The notes under the pieces were generated by a model. The model did no database searches. It was not told the DNA's origin and was given only the letters and a program-made list of their open reading frames with translations. A program made the position numbers and the translations under genes. Below are positions 15,563 through 23,946 of a stretch of 64,000 bases of DNA, piece by piece. The stretch comes from Streptomyces seoulensis. Its GTDB lineage: Bacteria > Actinomycetota > Actinomycetes > Streptomycetales > Streptomycetaceae. The first letter of the stretch is position 1. Every line of letters begins with the position of its first letter. The DNA is taken from assembly GCA_013364255.1 (NCBI GenBank), contig CP054936.1, forward strand, positions 5,598,353 through 5,662,352, in the 5' to 3' direction.

Positions 15563-17413
15563 ATGAGCAAGACGACAACCGGCACGAGCGCCGAGGACAC
15601 CCCGCCCGCCGGGCCCCCCGGCGAGCCCGCCCCGGCCACGACGCCCTCCGGCGAGGCAGCCCCGACCGCAGAGACGCCCGCCGACGACGACCTCGGCGCG
15701 GCCGGCTCCCAGCTGTCCACCGCCCCCACCGAGACGTCCGTCCCCGGCTCCTTCGGCGGCAACCGCGCCCCCGGCCTCGCCGGCCGGCTCGCCTGGACCG
15801 GCCGGGAGATGTTCGGCTGGGTGCGCTGGTTCTGGCGGCAGCTGACCTCCATGCGGGTCGCGCTGCTGCTGCTGTTCCTGCTCTCGCTCGGCGCCATCCC
15901 CGGCTCGCTGATCCCGCAGACCGGCACCGACGCCATGAAGGTCGACGCCTTCCGGCAGGCCCACACCACGCTCGCGCCGCTCTACGACAAGCTCGGCCTC
16001 TTCCACGTCTACAGCTCGCCGTGGTTCTCCGCGATCTACATCCTGCTGTTCGTCTCCCTCATCGGCTGCATCGTCCCGCGCACCTGGCAGTTCACCGGCC
16101 AGCTGCGCAGCCGTCCGCCGGGCGCGCCCAAGCGCCTCACCCGGCTCCCGGCGTACGCCGTCTGGCGCACCGACGCCGCGCCCGAGGAGGTCCGCGAGGC
16201 CGCGCTCCAGGCGCTCAAGCAGCGCCGCTTCCGCGCCCACACCGCCGGTGACGCGGTCGCCGCGGAGAAGGGCTATCTGCGCGAGGCCGGCAACCTGCTC
16301 TTCCACATCGCGCTGATCGTGATGCTGATCGCCTTCGGCTGGGGCCAGCTCTACAAGACCGAGGGCGACAAGCTGATCGTCGAGGGCGACGGCTTCTCCA
16401 ACACCCTCACCCAGTACGACGACTTCAAGTCGGGCAACCTCTTCGACGACGACGACCTGGTGCCGTTCAGCTTCGACCTGAAGAAGTTCACCGCCACCTA
16501 CGAGCGCAACGGCCCCAACAAGGGCACCCCGCGCACCTTCGAGGCGGCCCTCGACTACAGCGAGGGCGCCGACGGCGAGGTCCGGCACCGGACCGTCAAG
16601 GTCAACGAGCCGCTGGAGATCGGCGACGCCAAGGTCTACCTGGTCAGCCACGGCTACGCGCCCACCGTCACCGTCCGCGACGGCAAGGGGAACGTGGTGC
16701 TGCGCCAGGCCGTGCCGCTGCTGCCGCTGGACGCCAACGAGACCTCGCAGGGCGCCATCAAGGTCTTCGACGGCTACCGCGACGCGCAGGGCAAGAAGGA
16801 GCAGCTCGGTTTCTCGGCGTTCTTCGTGCCGACCTTCGCGGGCGCCGGCAAGGGCACGATGTTCTCCCAGTTCCCGGCGCTGGACTTCCCCGTCCTCGCG
16901 CTGGGCGGCTACCACGGCGACCTCGGCGTGGACGCGGGCACCCCGCAGAACGTCTACCAGCTCGACACCAAGAACCCGAACCTGAAGCCGTTCAAGGACG
17001 CCAAGGGCAACATCCTGAAGTCCCGCCTGCTGCCGGGCGAGACGATGACCCTGCCGAACGGCGCCGGCTCGATCACCTTCGAGAAGGACATCCAGGAGTG
17101 GGCCGGCTTCCAGATCGTCCAGCAGCCCGCCACCGGCTGGGCGCTGACCGGCGCCCTCGCCGCGATCGCCGGCCTGGCCGGCTCCCTGTTCATCCAGCGC
17201 CGCCGCGTGTGGGTGCGGGCCGTGCGGGGCGCCGACGGCGTGACGGTCGTCGAGGTGGCCGGCCTGGGCCGCAGCGAGTCCGCGAAGCTCCCCGAGGAGG
17301 TCGGCGCCCTGGCCGCCCTCGTCCACGACAAGGCACCCACGCACACCGACGCCGATGCCGACCGGCCGGACGCCGACACCCCCGTACCCGCCGAAGGGGC
17401 TGAGACCCAGTGA
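15563..17413 (+). CDS. resB: Cytochrome c biogenesis protein ResB
   Basis: 616 residues. A long, low-complexity Ala/Pro/Thr N-terminus of about 80 residues precedes the ResB core. Membrane segments start near LTSMRVALLLLFLLSLGAIPGSL, with a second pair near FSAIYILLFVSLIGCIV, one before the large extracytoplasmic domain and one near the C-terminus. ResB and CcsA form the system II heme lyase that exports heme and attaches it to reduced apocytochrome c. Its stop overlaps the GTG of ccsA (GTGA). Confidence 0.93.
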   Translation: MSKTTTGTSAEDTPPAGPPGEPAPATTPSGEAAPTAETPADDDLGAAGSQLSTAPTETSVPGSFGGNRAPGLAGRLAWTGREMFGWVRWFWRQLTSMRVALLLLFLLSLGAIPGSLIPQTGTDAMKVDAFRQAHTTLAPLYDKLGLFHVYSSPWFSAIYILLFVSLIGCIVPRTWQFTGQLRSRPPGAPKRLTRLPAYAVWRTDAAPEEVREAALQALKQRRFRAHTAGDAVAAEKGYLREAGNLLFHIALIVMLIAFGWGQLYKTEGDKLIVEGDGFSNTLTQYDDFKSGNLFDDDDLVPFSFDLKKFTATYERNGPNKGTPRTFEAALDYSEGADGEVRHRTVKVNEPLEIGDAKVYLVSHGYAPTVTVRDGKGNVVLRQAVPLLPLDANETSQGAIKVFDGYRDAQGKKEQLGFSAFFVPTFAGAGKGTMFSQFPALDFPVLALGGYHGDLGVDAGTPQNVYQLDTKNPNLKPFKDAKGNILKSRLLPGETMTLPNGAGSITFEKDIQEWAGFQIVQQPATGWALTGALAAIAGLAGSLFIQRRRVWVRAVRGADGVTVVEVAGLGRSESAKLPEEVGALAALVHDKAPTHTDADADRPDADTPVPAEGAETQ

Positions 17414-18516
17414 CTCTCGCCGCCGCAACCGAGCTCGCCACGGCGACCAACGAGCATCTCGCGCACATCAGCAACACGCTGATCTACTCATCGATGGCCG
17501 TCTACACCCTGGCCTTCTTCGCCTACATCGCCGAATGGCTGTTCGGCAGCCGCAGCAAGGTGGCCCGCACCGCCGCCGCGCTGACCGCGAAGCCGGACGG
17601 CGCGGCCAAGGCACAGGGCCCGGCGGTCGCGGTGAAGTCCGCCGGCGGCACCGCCGTACTGGAGCGGCCGCAGGTCGTCGTGCGCTCGGCCGCCGGCTCC
17701 CGCGACGTGCCCGACGGCCCCGGCGCGCACGGCGGCGACGTGCAGGGCGACCTGTACGGGCGGATCGCCGTCTCCCTCACCGCGCTCGCCTTCCTGGTGG
17801 AGCTGAGCGGCGTCGTCGCCCGCGCGGCCTCCGTGGAGCGGGCGCCGTGGGGCAACATGTACGAGTTCAACATCACCTTCTCCACCGTCGCGGTCGGCGT
17901 CTACCTCACGCTGCTCGCCCTGAAGAAGAACGTGCGCTGGATCGGCCTGTTCCTGACGACCACGGTCCTGCTGGACCTCGGCCTCGCGGTCACCGTCCTG
18001 TACACGGCGAGCGACCAGCTGGTCCCGGCCCTGCACTCGTACTGGCTGTACATCCACGTCTCCACCGCGATCCTGTGCGGCGCGGTCTTCTACGTCGGCG
18101 CGGTCGGCACCCTGCTGTACCTGTTCAAGGACTCCTACGAGAACAAGCTGGTCGGCGGCGGCAAGCCCGGCCGCTTCGCGACCTCGGTGCTGGAGCGGCT
18201 GCCCGCCTCGGCGAGCCTGGACAAGTTCGCCTACCGCATCAACGCGGCCGTTTTCCCGCTGTGGACGTTCACGATCATCGCGGGCTCCATCTGGGCCGAG
18301 TCGGCCTGGGGCCGCTACTGGGGCTGGGACCCCAAGGAGACCTGGGCCTTCATCACCTGGGTCGCCTACGCCTGCTACCTGCACGCCCGCTCCACCGCGG
18401 GCTGGAAGGGCCGCAAGGCCGCGTACATCGCGCTGATCGCCTTCGCCTGCTGGCTGTTCAACTACTACGGCGTGAACATCTTCGTCAGCGGCAAGCACTC
18501 CTACGCCGGGGTGTGA
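17410..18516 (+). CDS. ccsA: Cytochrome c heme lyase subunit CcsA (ResC)
   Basis: 368 residues. The Trp-rich heme-handling motif is near the C-terminal third (WGRYWGWDPKETWAFITW), flanked by membrane segments and conserved His residues (HSYWLYIHVSTAI). The insert after the first membrane segment (about residues 45-110) is Ala/Gly-rich and probably disordered. Coupled to resB by overlap; a large hairpin terminator 34 bases downstream closes the operon. Confidence 0.94.
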   Translation: MTLAAATELATATNEHLAHISNTLIYSSMAVYTLAFFAYIAEWLFGSRSKVARTAAALTAKPDGAAKAQGPAVAVKSAGGTAVLERPQVVVRSAAGSRDVPDGPGAHGGDVQGDLYGRIAVSLTALAFLVELSGVVARAASVERAPWGNMYEFNITFSTVAVGVYLTLLALKKNVRWIGLFLTTTVLLDLGLAVTVLYTASDQLVPALHSYWLYIHVSTAILCGAVFYVGAVGTLLYLFKDSYENKLVGGGKPGRFATSVLERLPASASLDKFAYRINAAVFPLWTFTIIAGSIWAESAWGRYWGWDPKETWAFITWVAYACYLHARSTAGWKGRKAAYIALIAFACWLFNYYGVNIFVSGKHSYAGV

Positions 18517-18549
18517 GTCCGCCGCCCGGACGGTGAGCGTTTCCCGGCC

Positions 18550-18592
18550 GAGGCCGGTTCCGATGCCCGGAAGGGGCACCGGAACCGGCCTC
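18550..18592 (+). terminator. Terminator of the cytochrome c maturation operon
   Basis: A 13-bp perfect stem (18550-18562 with 18580-18592) and an inner TGCCC/GGGCA stem, starting 34 bases after the ccsA stop. No U-tract, as is usual in Streptomyces. Confidence 0.75.
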
Positions 18593-18634
18593 CGCCATGC
18601 TGCGCGCTCACCCGGATGGCGGCACGCTGGTGTC

Positions 18635-19054
18635 ATGACCGGTTCCATCGAACAGGGCACCAGCCAGACCCACGGCAACACCCATCTGCTGCACTTCCTG
18701 GTGCGGCTGCCCCACCCCATGGAGAAGGTCTGGCCGGCGCTGACCACCCCGGACGGACTGGCCGCCTGGTGCACCGCCGTCGACGAGCTGGAACCGCGGC
18801 TCGGCGGCGCGGTCGGCCTGCGCGACCTGGGCAGCGGGCGGATCACGGCCTGGGACGTCGACCGGGTGGCCGAGTACACGGTGGGCGAGGGCGGCGGCCG
18901 GGTCCGCTTCCACCTGGAACGCGACGGCGCGGACGGCTCCGTGCTCCGCTTCACCCGCGATTTCCTGGGCGACGGCGAGGCGGAGGGCGAGTCGGAGGCG
19001 GGCTGGCGCACCCGTTTCGAACGCTTGATCGCGCGCATGGGCGACCGGCGGTGA
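18635..19054 (+). CDS. SRPBCC (START/Bet v1-like, AHSA1) domain protein
   Basis: 139 residues: a helix-grip domain opening with FLVRLPHPMEKVWPALTTPDGLAAWC, the typical first strand, helix and Trp of activator-of-Hsp90/polyketide-cyclase-like proteins. It then runs through the beta sheet and ends in a C-terminal helix (WRTRFERLIARM). It would bind a hydrophobic ligand; no catalytic residue is evident. The ATG at 18635 lies soon after the upstream terminator with no good ribosome binding site. Cytosolic, function unknown. Confidence 0.75.
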   Translation: MTGSIEQGTSQTHGNTHLLHFLVRLPHPMEKVWPALTTPDGLAAWCTAVDELEPRLGGAVGLRDLGSGRITAWDVDRVAEYTVGEGGGRVRFHLERDGADGSVLRFTRDFLGDGEAEGESEAGWRTRFERLIARMGDRR

Positions 19055-19090
19055 GGGCGCCGGCCGCGGCGGGCCGGGCCCGGACACCGG

Positions 19091-19444
19091 TCAGCCCAGC
19101 AGCTCCAGGACGCGGTTGACCGCCTCGATCACCGGCTGTCCCACCGCGCCCACCGTCGCCGCGATGCCCGCGACGGCCATCAGCGCCCGGTGCCGTTCCT
19201 GCGGCGGCGCGGCCGGGTCCGCGCTGAGGTCCGGCAGCGTGTCGTCGATGGCCCGCGCGCTGGCCGGCGGCACGCTCGTCCGCAGCCGGCCCACGAGCGC
19301 CACCAGCTCCCGCACCGCCGCCTCCAGCTCGGGCGAGGCCGCCTCGGCGGGAGCGGGCGCCGTCTGGTTCTTGATCATGCCGATGTTGCCGCGCCCGCCG
19401 TTGACGGTGACGCTGTCGCCGAAGTGGTAGGTGTCGCCGCTCAT
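19091..19444 (-). CDS. Small protein sharing a Gly/Asn motif with the upstream DUF6232 protein
   Basis: 117 residues, not recognised beyond the motif. The first 20 residues (TYHFGDSVTVNGGRGNIG) repeat the C-terminal motif of the protein encoded just upstream (NYHFGDNVNMYGGTGNVG). The rest is an Ala-rich helical region (ELEAAVRELVALVGRLRTSV) and a short hydrophobic C-terminus (ALMAVAGIAATVGAVGQPVIEAV). The ATG overlaps the upstream stop (ATGA). It probably forms a functional pair with its neighbour. Confidence 0.7.
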   Translation of the reverse strand: MSGDTYHFGDSVTVNGGRGNIGMIKNQTAPAPAEAASPELEAAVRELVALVGRLRTSVPPASARAIDDTLPDLSADPAAPPQERHRALMAVAGIAATVGAVGQPVIEAVNRVLELLG

Positions 19445-19507
19445 GCCTTCGCCATCCCCACGTTGCCGGTGCCGCCGTACATGTTCACGTTGTCGCCGAA
19501 GTGGTAG
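19380..19507. repeat. Imperfect direct repeat of about 58 bases across a gene junction
   Basis: About 19380-19437 and 19450-19507 are imperfect copies. Both contain TGTCGCCGAAGTGGTAG, and they encode the shared GD-V--GG-GN-GM motif at the end of one protein and the start of the next. Suggests duplication of a small structural module. Confidence 0.6.
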
Positions 19508-20046
19508 TTCTTCGGGTTGACCAGCAGCCGTTCGACCCGGACCTGGAACTCCGCCCCGGGGTTCTCGATCGCGTGCACGAGGGTGCCCACGAGCTGGTCG
19601 AGGTAGTGCGGCTGCGGGCAGGTCACCACGGCCATGGACGGCCCGGACGTCTCGACGCCCAGCACGTACTGCGGCTGCGCCCCGACCACGATCACCAGCT
19701 CGGCGATGCTCAGGCCGATCGACGCCAGCGCCCCCAGCCACACCAGGGTGACGAGCGTGCCGCCGGTGTCCTGGCTGGCGAGGGTCGTGATGCCGCCGAG
19801 GATCGTGAGGGCGAAGGCGACCGACAGGATGATCGCCAGCCGCTTCAGGAAGAGCCGGACCGCCTCCCACCGCCGGGGCGTCAGCACGAAGGTGTGCACC
19901 CGGGTGATGTTCTCCAGCGGATAGGCCGCGCCGCCCACCCACAGCAGCCGCTTGCTGACCCGCATGTCGACCGAGCGCGCTCCCGGCGGCGGGGCGGCGG
20001 GCGGCGGCGGTATGTCGTAGTGCCCCGGCGGCTCGGTTCGGTCCAT
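19441..20046 (-). CDS. DUF6232 family membrane protein
   Basis: 201 residues. After a Pro-rich N-terminus comes VDMRVSKRLLWVGGAAYPLENITRV, the signature of DUF6232 as I know it from actinomycetes. Two hydrophobic segments follow (IILSVAFALTILGGITTLA and LVTLVWLGALASIGLSIAELVIVV) and then a sheet-rich soluble domain that ends in the Gly/Asn motif shared with the next protein. The ATG has AGGGGG upstream. Function unknown. Two palindromic operator-like sequences lie 16-46 bases before the start. Confidence 0.75.
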   Translation of the reverse strand: MDRTEPPGHYDIPPPPAAPPPGARSVDMRVSKRLLWVGGAAYPLENITRVHTFVLTPRRWEAVRLFLKRLAIILSVAFALTILGGITTLASQDTGGTLVTLVWLGALASIGLSIAELVIVVGAQPQYVLGVETSGPSMAVVTCPQPHYLDQLVGTLVHAIENPGAEFQVRVERLLVNPKNYHFGDNVNMYGGTGNVGMAKA

Positions 20047-20061
20047 GGGTCCCCCTGAGAC

Positions 20062-20092
20062 GTGAGTGACGCTCACCACTGAGTGACACTCA
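20062..20092. promoter_or_regulatory. Two adjacent palindromic operator-like sites upstream of the DUF6232 gene
   Basis: GTGAGTGACGCTCAC (20062-20076, one mismatch) and TGAGTGACACTCA (20080-20092, perfect) share the core TGAGTGAC at a 17-base pitch, about 1.6 helical turns. They lie between divergent genes, close to the DUF6232 start and about 160 bases before mqnL. Confidence 0.55.
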
Positions 20093-20253
20093 TTAACTAC
20101 GGTGCGCGCCTCCGGTGCAACTCGTATCTCCACGTCAAGTGGGGTGCGCATGTGGGGATTTGACGGCCGTACCGGGAATGCCACCGGGCGCCGGACCGCC
20201 CGGCGCGGCCCCGGTGACGGGGGCGGGCGGGCCCGTGGAAGATACTGGGACAC

Positions 20254-21705
20254 ATGGCTTACGACGATCTTCGCTCCCTGCTCAGGGCGCTGGAGCGCGA
20301 GGGCGACCTCAAGCGCATCAAGGCCGAGGTGGACCCGTACCTGGAAGTCGGGGAGATCGTCGACCGGGTGCAGAAGTCCGGCGGTCCCGCGCTGCTCTTC
20401 GAGAACGTGAAGGGCTCGGCGATGCCGCTGGCCATGAACGTCTTCGGCACCGACCGGCGGCTGCTGAAGGCGCTCGGCCTGAAGTCGTACGGCGACATCG
20501 GCGAGAAGATCGGCGGGCTGCTGCGGCCCGAGCTGCCGCACGGCTTCGTGGGCGTGCGCGAGGCGTTCGGCAAGCTCGGCGCGATGGCGCACGTGCCGCC
20601 GCGCAAGGTGAAGGACGCGCCGGTGCGGGAGGTCGTGCTGCGCGGCGAGGATGTCGACCTGGACGCGCTGCCCGCGCTGTTCACCTGGCCGCGGGACGGC
20701 GGCTCCTTCTTCAACCTCGGCCTCACCCACACCAAGGACCCCGAGACCGGCGTCCGCAACCTCGGCCTGTACCGGCTCCAGCGGCACGACCGGCGCACCA
20801 TCGGCATGCACTGGCAGATCCACAAGGACAGCCGCAACCACTACCAGGTGGCGGCCCGGCGCGGCGAGCGGCTGCCCGTCGCGATCGCCTTCGGCTGCCC
20901 GCCCGCCGTGACGTACGCCTCCACCGCGCCGCTGCCCGGCGACATCGACGAGTACCTGTTCGCCGGGTTCCTCGCCGGCAAGCGGATCGAGATGGTGGAC
21001 TGCGAGACCGTCCCGCTCCAGGTCCCGGCCCACGCCGAAGTGGTCCTGGAGGGCTGGCTGGAGCCCGGTGAGACGCTGCCGGAGGGGCCGTTCGGCGACC
21101 ACACCGGGTTCTACACCCCGCAGGAGCCGTTCCCGGCGCTGACCATCGACTGCGTGACGATGCGCAGGCGGCCGCTGCTCCAGTCGATCGTGGTCGGCCG
21201 GCCGCCCACGGAGGACGGCCCGCTCGGCCGCGCCACCGAGCGCTTCTTCCTGCCGCTGCTGAAGATCATCGTGCCGGACATCGTGGACTACCACCTGCCC
21301 GAGGCGGGCGGCTTCCACAACTGCGCGATCGTCTCCATCGACAAGAAGTACCCCAAGCACGCCCAGAAGGTCATGCACGCCGTGTGGGGCGCGCACATGA
21401 TGTCCCTGACCAAGCTGATCGTGGTCGTGGACGCCGACTGCGACGTGCACGATCTGCACGAGGTCGCCTGGCGGGCCCTCGGCAACACCGACTACGCCCG
21501 CGACCTGACCGTCGTCGAAGGCCCCGTCGACCACCTCGACCACGCCTCCTACCAGCAGTTCTGGGGCGGCAAGGCGGGCATCGACGCGACCCGCAAGTGG
21601 CCCGAGGAGGGCTACACCCGCGACGGCGGCTGGCCGGAGATGGTGGTCTCCGACCCGGAGACCGCAGACCGCGTGACGCGACGCTGGAAGGAATACGGAC
21701 TGTGA
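20254..21705 (+). CDS. mqnL: UbiD-family decarboxylase of menaquinone (futalosine) pathway
   Basis: 483 residues, full-length UbiD type: MAYDDLRSLLRALEREGDLKRI at the start, then the core with LYRLQRHDRRTIGMHW and EGPFGDHTGFY, the prFMN-enzyme Glu/Arg region. UbiD enzymes use prenylated FMN to decarboxylate an aromatic acid; here the likely substrate is the prenylated 6-carboxy-naphthoquinol of the futalosine route. It overlaps the prenyltransferase gene by a GTGA, and the prFMN synthase follows. A GATACT element seven bases before the ATG suggests a leaderless transcript. The homologue I recall is S. coelicolor SCO4490. Confidence 0.88.
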   Translation: MAYDDLRSLLRALEREGDLKRIKAEVDPYLEVGEIVDRVQKSGGPALLFENVKGSAMPLAMNVFGTDRRLLKALGLKSYGDIGEKIGGLLRPELPHGFVGVREAFGKLGAMAHVPPRKVKDAPVREVVLRGEDVDLDALPALFTWPRDGGSFFNLGLTHTKDPETGVRNLGLYRLQRHDRRTIGMHWQIHKDSRNHYQVAARRGERLPVAIAFGCPPAVTYASTAPLPGDIDEYLFAGFLAGKRIEMVDCETVPLQVPAHAEVVLEGWLEPGETLPEGPFGDHTGFYTPQEPFPALTIDCVTMRRRPLLQSIVVGRPPTEDGPLGRATERFFLPLLKIIVPDIVDYHLPEAGGFHNCAIVSIDKKYPKHAQKVMHAVWGAHMMSLTKLIVVVDADCDVHDLHEVAWRALGNTDYARDLTVVEGPVDHLDHASYQQFWGGKAGIDATRKWPEEGYTRDGGWPEMVVSDPETADRVTRRWKEYGL

Positions 21706-22604
21706 GCAGCGCCTCCGCAGCGATCCCGCAGCCGGGACGCACCAGAGCGTTCCTGCGCCTGGTGATGATCGAGCACTCGGTGTTCGCGCTGCCCTTCGCC
21801 TACATCGCCTCGCTCACCGCGATGTACGAGTGGGACAGGTCGATCCACTGGGGCAGGCTGCTCCTGGTCACCGTCTGCATGGTGGGGCTGCGCACCTTCG
21901 CCATGGCGGTCAACCGGATCATCGACCGGGAGATCGACGCCCGCAACCCCCGCACCGCCCACCGCGAGCTGGTCACCGGCGCGATGTCGGTGCGGCACGC
22001 CTGGACCGGCGCGCTGGTCGCCCTCGTCGTCTTCCTGGGCGCCGCCGCCCTGCTCAACCCGCTCTGCCTGGCCCTGGCCCCGGTCGCGGTGATCCCGATG
22101 GTGGTCTACCCCTACGGCAAGCGGTTCACGAACTTCCCGCAGGCCATCCTGGGCATCGCCCAGGCGATGGGCCCGATCGGCGGCTGGCTGGCGATCAGCG
22201 GCGCATGGTCGTGGAAGGCGGTGATCCTGGGGCTCGCCGTGGGCGTCTGGATCGGCGGCTTCGACCTGATCTACGCCTGCCAGGACGTGGAGACCGACCG
22301 CCGGATCGGCGTCCGCTCGGTCCCGGCCCGCTTCGGCATCCCGGCCGCGATCTGGGGCGCGCGCGGCTGCCACGCGGTCACCACCGCCCTGTTCGTCTGG
22401 TACGCCCTGGCCACCGGCGCCGGCGCCTTCTTCTGGCTGGGCCTGGTCGTCGTCGCGGCCGCCTTCGGCTACGAGCACACGATCGTGCGCCCGCACGACC
22501 TGACCCGCCTGAACCGGGCGTTCTTCAGCGTGAACGGGTTCATCGGCATCGCCCTGTTCGTGTGCGCGCTGCTGGACCTGCTGGTACGGGGGCTGACGGT
22601 CTGA
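21702..22604 (+). CDS. mqnP: UbiA-family prenyltransferase for 1,4-dihydroxy-6-naphthoate
   Basis: 300 residues and about eight membrane segments. The first Asp-rich motif is N-R-I-I-D-R-E-I-D (about residues 68-76) and the second is DLIYACQDVETDR, the Mg-diphosphate-binding pair of UbiA enzymes. It attaches the polyprenyl chain to the naphthoate at the membrane. The GTG start overlaps the mqnL stop, so prenylation and decarboxylation enzymes are made together. Confidence 0.9.
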   Translation: MSSASAAIPQPGRTRAFLRLVMIEHSVFALPFAYIASLTAMYEWDRSIHWGRLLLVTVCMVGLRTFAMAVNRIIDREIDARNPRTAHRELVTGAMSVRHAWTGALVALVVFLGAAALLNPLCLALAPVAVIPMVVYPYGKRFTNFPQAILGIAQAMGPIGGWLAISGAWSWKAVILGLAVGVWIGGFDLIYACQDVETDRRIGVRSVPARFGIPAAIWGARGCHAVTTALFVWYALATGAGAFFWLGLVVVAAAFGYEHTIVRPHDLTRLNRAFFSVNGFIGIALFVCALLDLLVRGLTV

Positions 22605-22636
22605 TCCCCGGATGTTCGGATCACGTTCCCTCCCGG

Positions 22637-22665
22637 TTCGGATCATGAACGCCGCCGGATAGGCT
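22637..22665 (+). promoter_or_regulatory. Leaderless promoter of mqnM
   Basis: TTCGGA (22637-22642), 17 bases, then TAGGCT (22660-22665). The ATG begins eight bases after the -10 box, where transcription would start, so the mRNA likely has no leader. There is no ribosome binding site. Confidence 0.6.
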
Positions 22666-22672
22666 CGACATC

Positions 22673-23344
22673 ATGAAGCCAGGAGAAACGCAGCGCACGC
22701 CTTGGATCGTGGGGGTGTCCGGAGCGTCCGGAACGCCGTACGCGGCCGCGGTGCTGCGCGCGTTGCTGGACGCGGGGGAGAGCGTCGATCTGGTGGTCAG
22801 CCGGGCCTCGCGGCTCACCCTGCTCGACGAGACCGGCATCTCCTTCCGGGACGCCCACTGGCGCGACGACCTGCGCGCGTGGCTGTCCCTCGGCGCCGAC
22901 GGCAAGCCCGGCACCTTCGACGCGGACGTCTCGGACGTACGGCACTGGAGCGCCGGCGACCTGGCGGCCGGGCCGTCCTCGGGGTCGTACCCGGCCAAGG
23001 GCATGCTGATCGTGCCGGCCTCGACGGCGTGCGTGGCCGGTGTCGCGCTCGGCCTGTCGAAGGACCTGTTGCAGCGGACGGCGAGCGTGACGCTCAAGGA
23101 GCGCCGCCCGCTGGTCGTGGCCGTTCGGGAGACCCCGCTGAACGGGCCGACGCTGCGGCAGCTGGTCGCACTGGACGACGCGGGCGCCACCGTCCTGCCC
23201 GCCTCGCCCGCCTTCTACGCCGGCGCGACGCACATCCAGCACCTGGTGGACTTCGTCGCCGGCCGCGCCCTCGACGCGGTGGGGGTGCCCCACCGCCTCT
23301 ACCGCCGCTGGGAGGGCGAACTGGGCGGCTCGCGCCCCGCCTGA
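22673..23344 (+). CDS. mqnM: UbiX-like flavin prenyltransferase
   Basis: 223 residues, a flavodoxin-like fold with WIVGVSGASGTPYAAAVLRALL at the FMN site, plus PAKGMLIVPASTACVAGVALG and KERRPLVVAVRETPLN. UbiX makes prenyl-FMN, the cofactor needed by the UbiD-type enzyme encoded just upstream. The protein has a somewhat longer insert (SLGADGKPGTFDADVSDVRHWS) than classical UbiX. Apparently its own transcription unit, read from a leaderless promoter. Confidence 0.88.
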   Translation: MKPGETQRTPWIVGVSGASGTPYAAAVLRALLDAGESVDLVVSRASRLTLLDETGISFRDAHWRDDLRAWLSLGADGKPGTFDADVSDVRHWSAGDLAAGPSSGSYPAKGMLIVPASTACVAGVALGLSKDLLQRTASVTLKERRPLVVAVRETPLNGPTLRQLVALDDAGATVLPASPAFYAGATHIQHLVDFVAGRALDAVGVPHRLYRRWEGELGGSRPA

Positions 23345-23424
23345 GCGGTACCGGCACCACCTCAGAACACTTCGGCAACTTCGCAGATCCCCGCAGGGGT
23401 CTCGTCAGGGGAAGGCTCGATCGC

Positions 23425-23883
23425 ATGGACGCGGTGGACAGGCAGCTCATCCAGGCCCTCAGGGAGAACGGCCGGGCCTCCTACGCGGAGCTGGGGCGCC
23501 TCGTCGGCCTGTCGGGACCGAGTGTCACCGACCGTATCAACCGGCTGGAGGCGGCCGGCGTCATCACCGGTTACCGGGCCACGGTGGACGCCGCCTCGCT
23601 CGGTCTGGGCGTCATCGCCCTGATCGGCATCTCGCTCTCCGACGCCGCCGACCACGAGGACGTGGCGCAGCGGCTGAAGGACCTGCCCGAGATCGAGGAC
23701 TGCTGGTTCATCGCCGGCGACGACTCCTTCATGCTCAAGGTGCGGGCCACGGACGTCGACGGCCTGGAGCGGATCATCCGGCGGCTGTCGGGCACCAAGG
23801 GCGTCTCCCGGACCCGTACCACGATCGTGCTCTCCACCAAGTGGGAGAACCGGGTGGGTGAGCTGCCCGAAGAGGTGCAGTGA
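23425..23883 (+). CDS. Lrp/AsnC family transcriptional regulator
   Basis: 152 residues. An N-terminal helix-turn-helix (DRQLIQALRENGRASYAELGRLVGLSGPSVTDRINRLEAAGVI) is followed by the RAM ligand-binding domain (ALIGISLSDAADHEDVAQRL, GDDSFMLKVRATDVDGLERII). These bind amino acids or related small molecules and act as octamers. It sits between mqnM and mqnE on the same strand, so control of menaquinone genes by a metabolite is plausible but unproven. ATG at 23425 with GGGGAAGG upstream. Confidence 0.9.
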   Translation: MDAVDRQLIQALRENGRASYAELGRLVGLSGPSVTDRINRLEAAGVITGYRATVDAASLGLGVIALIGISLSDAADHEDVAQRLKDLPEIEDCWFIAGDDSFMLKVRATDVDGLERIIRRLSGTKGVSRTRTTIVLSTKWENRVGELPEEVQ

Positions 23884-23946
23884 TCCAGGCGTACCGTGGG
23901 CGGGGACTTCCAGAAGCGGCGGGAAACGGCAGGAAAGAGGTAGGGC

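Noticed and set aside
20254..23344. Ubiquinone biosynthesis (UbiD/UbiA/UbiX names)
   Set aside because: Actinomycetes make menaquinone, and the presence of mqnE, mqnA and mqnC assigns these genes to the futalosine route.
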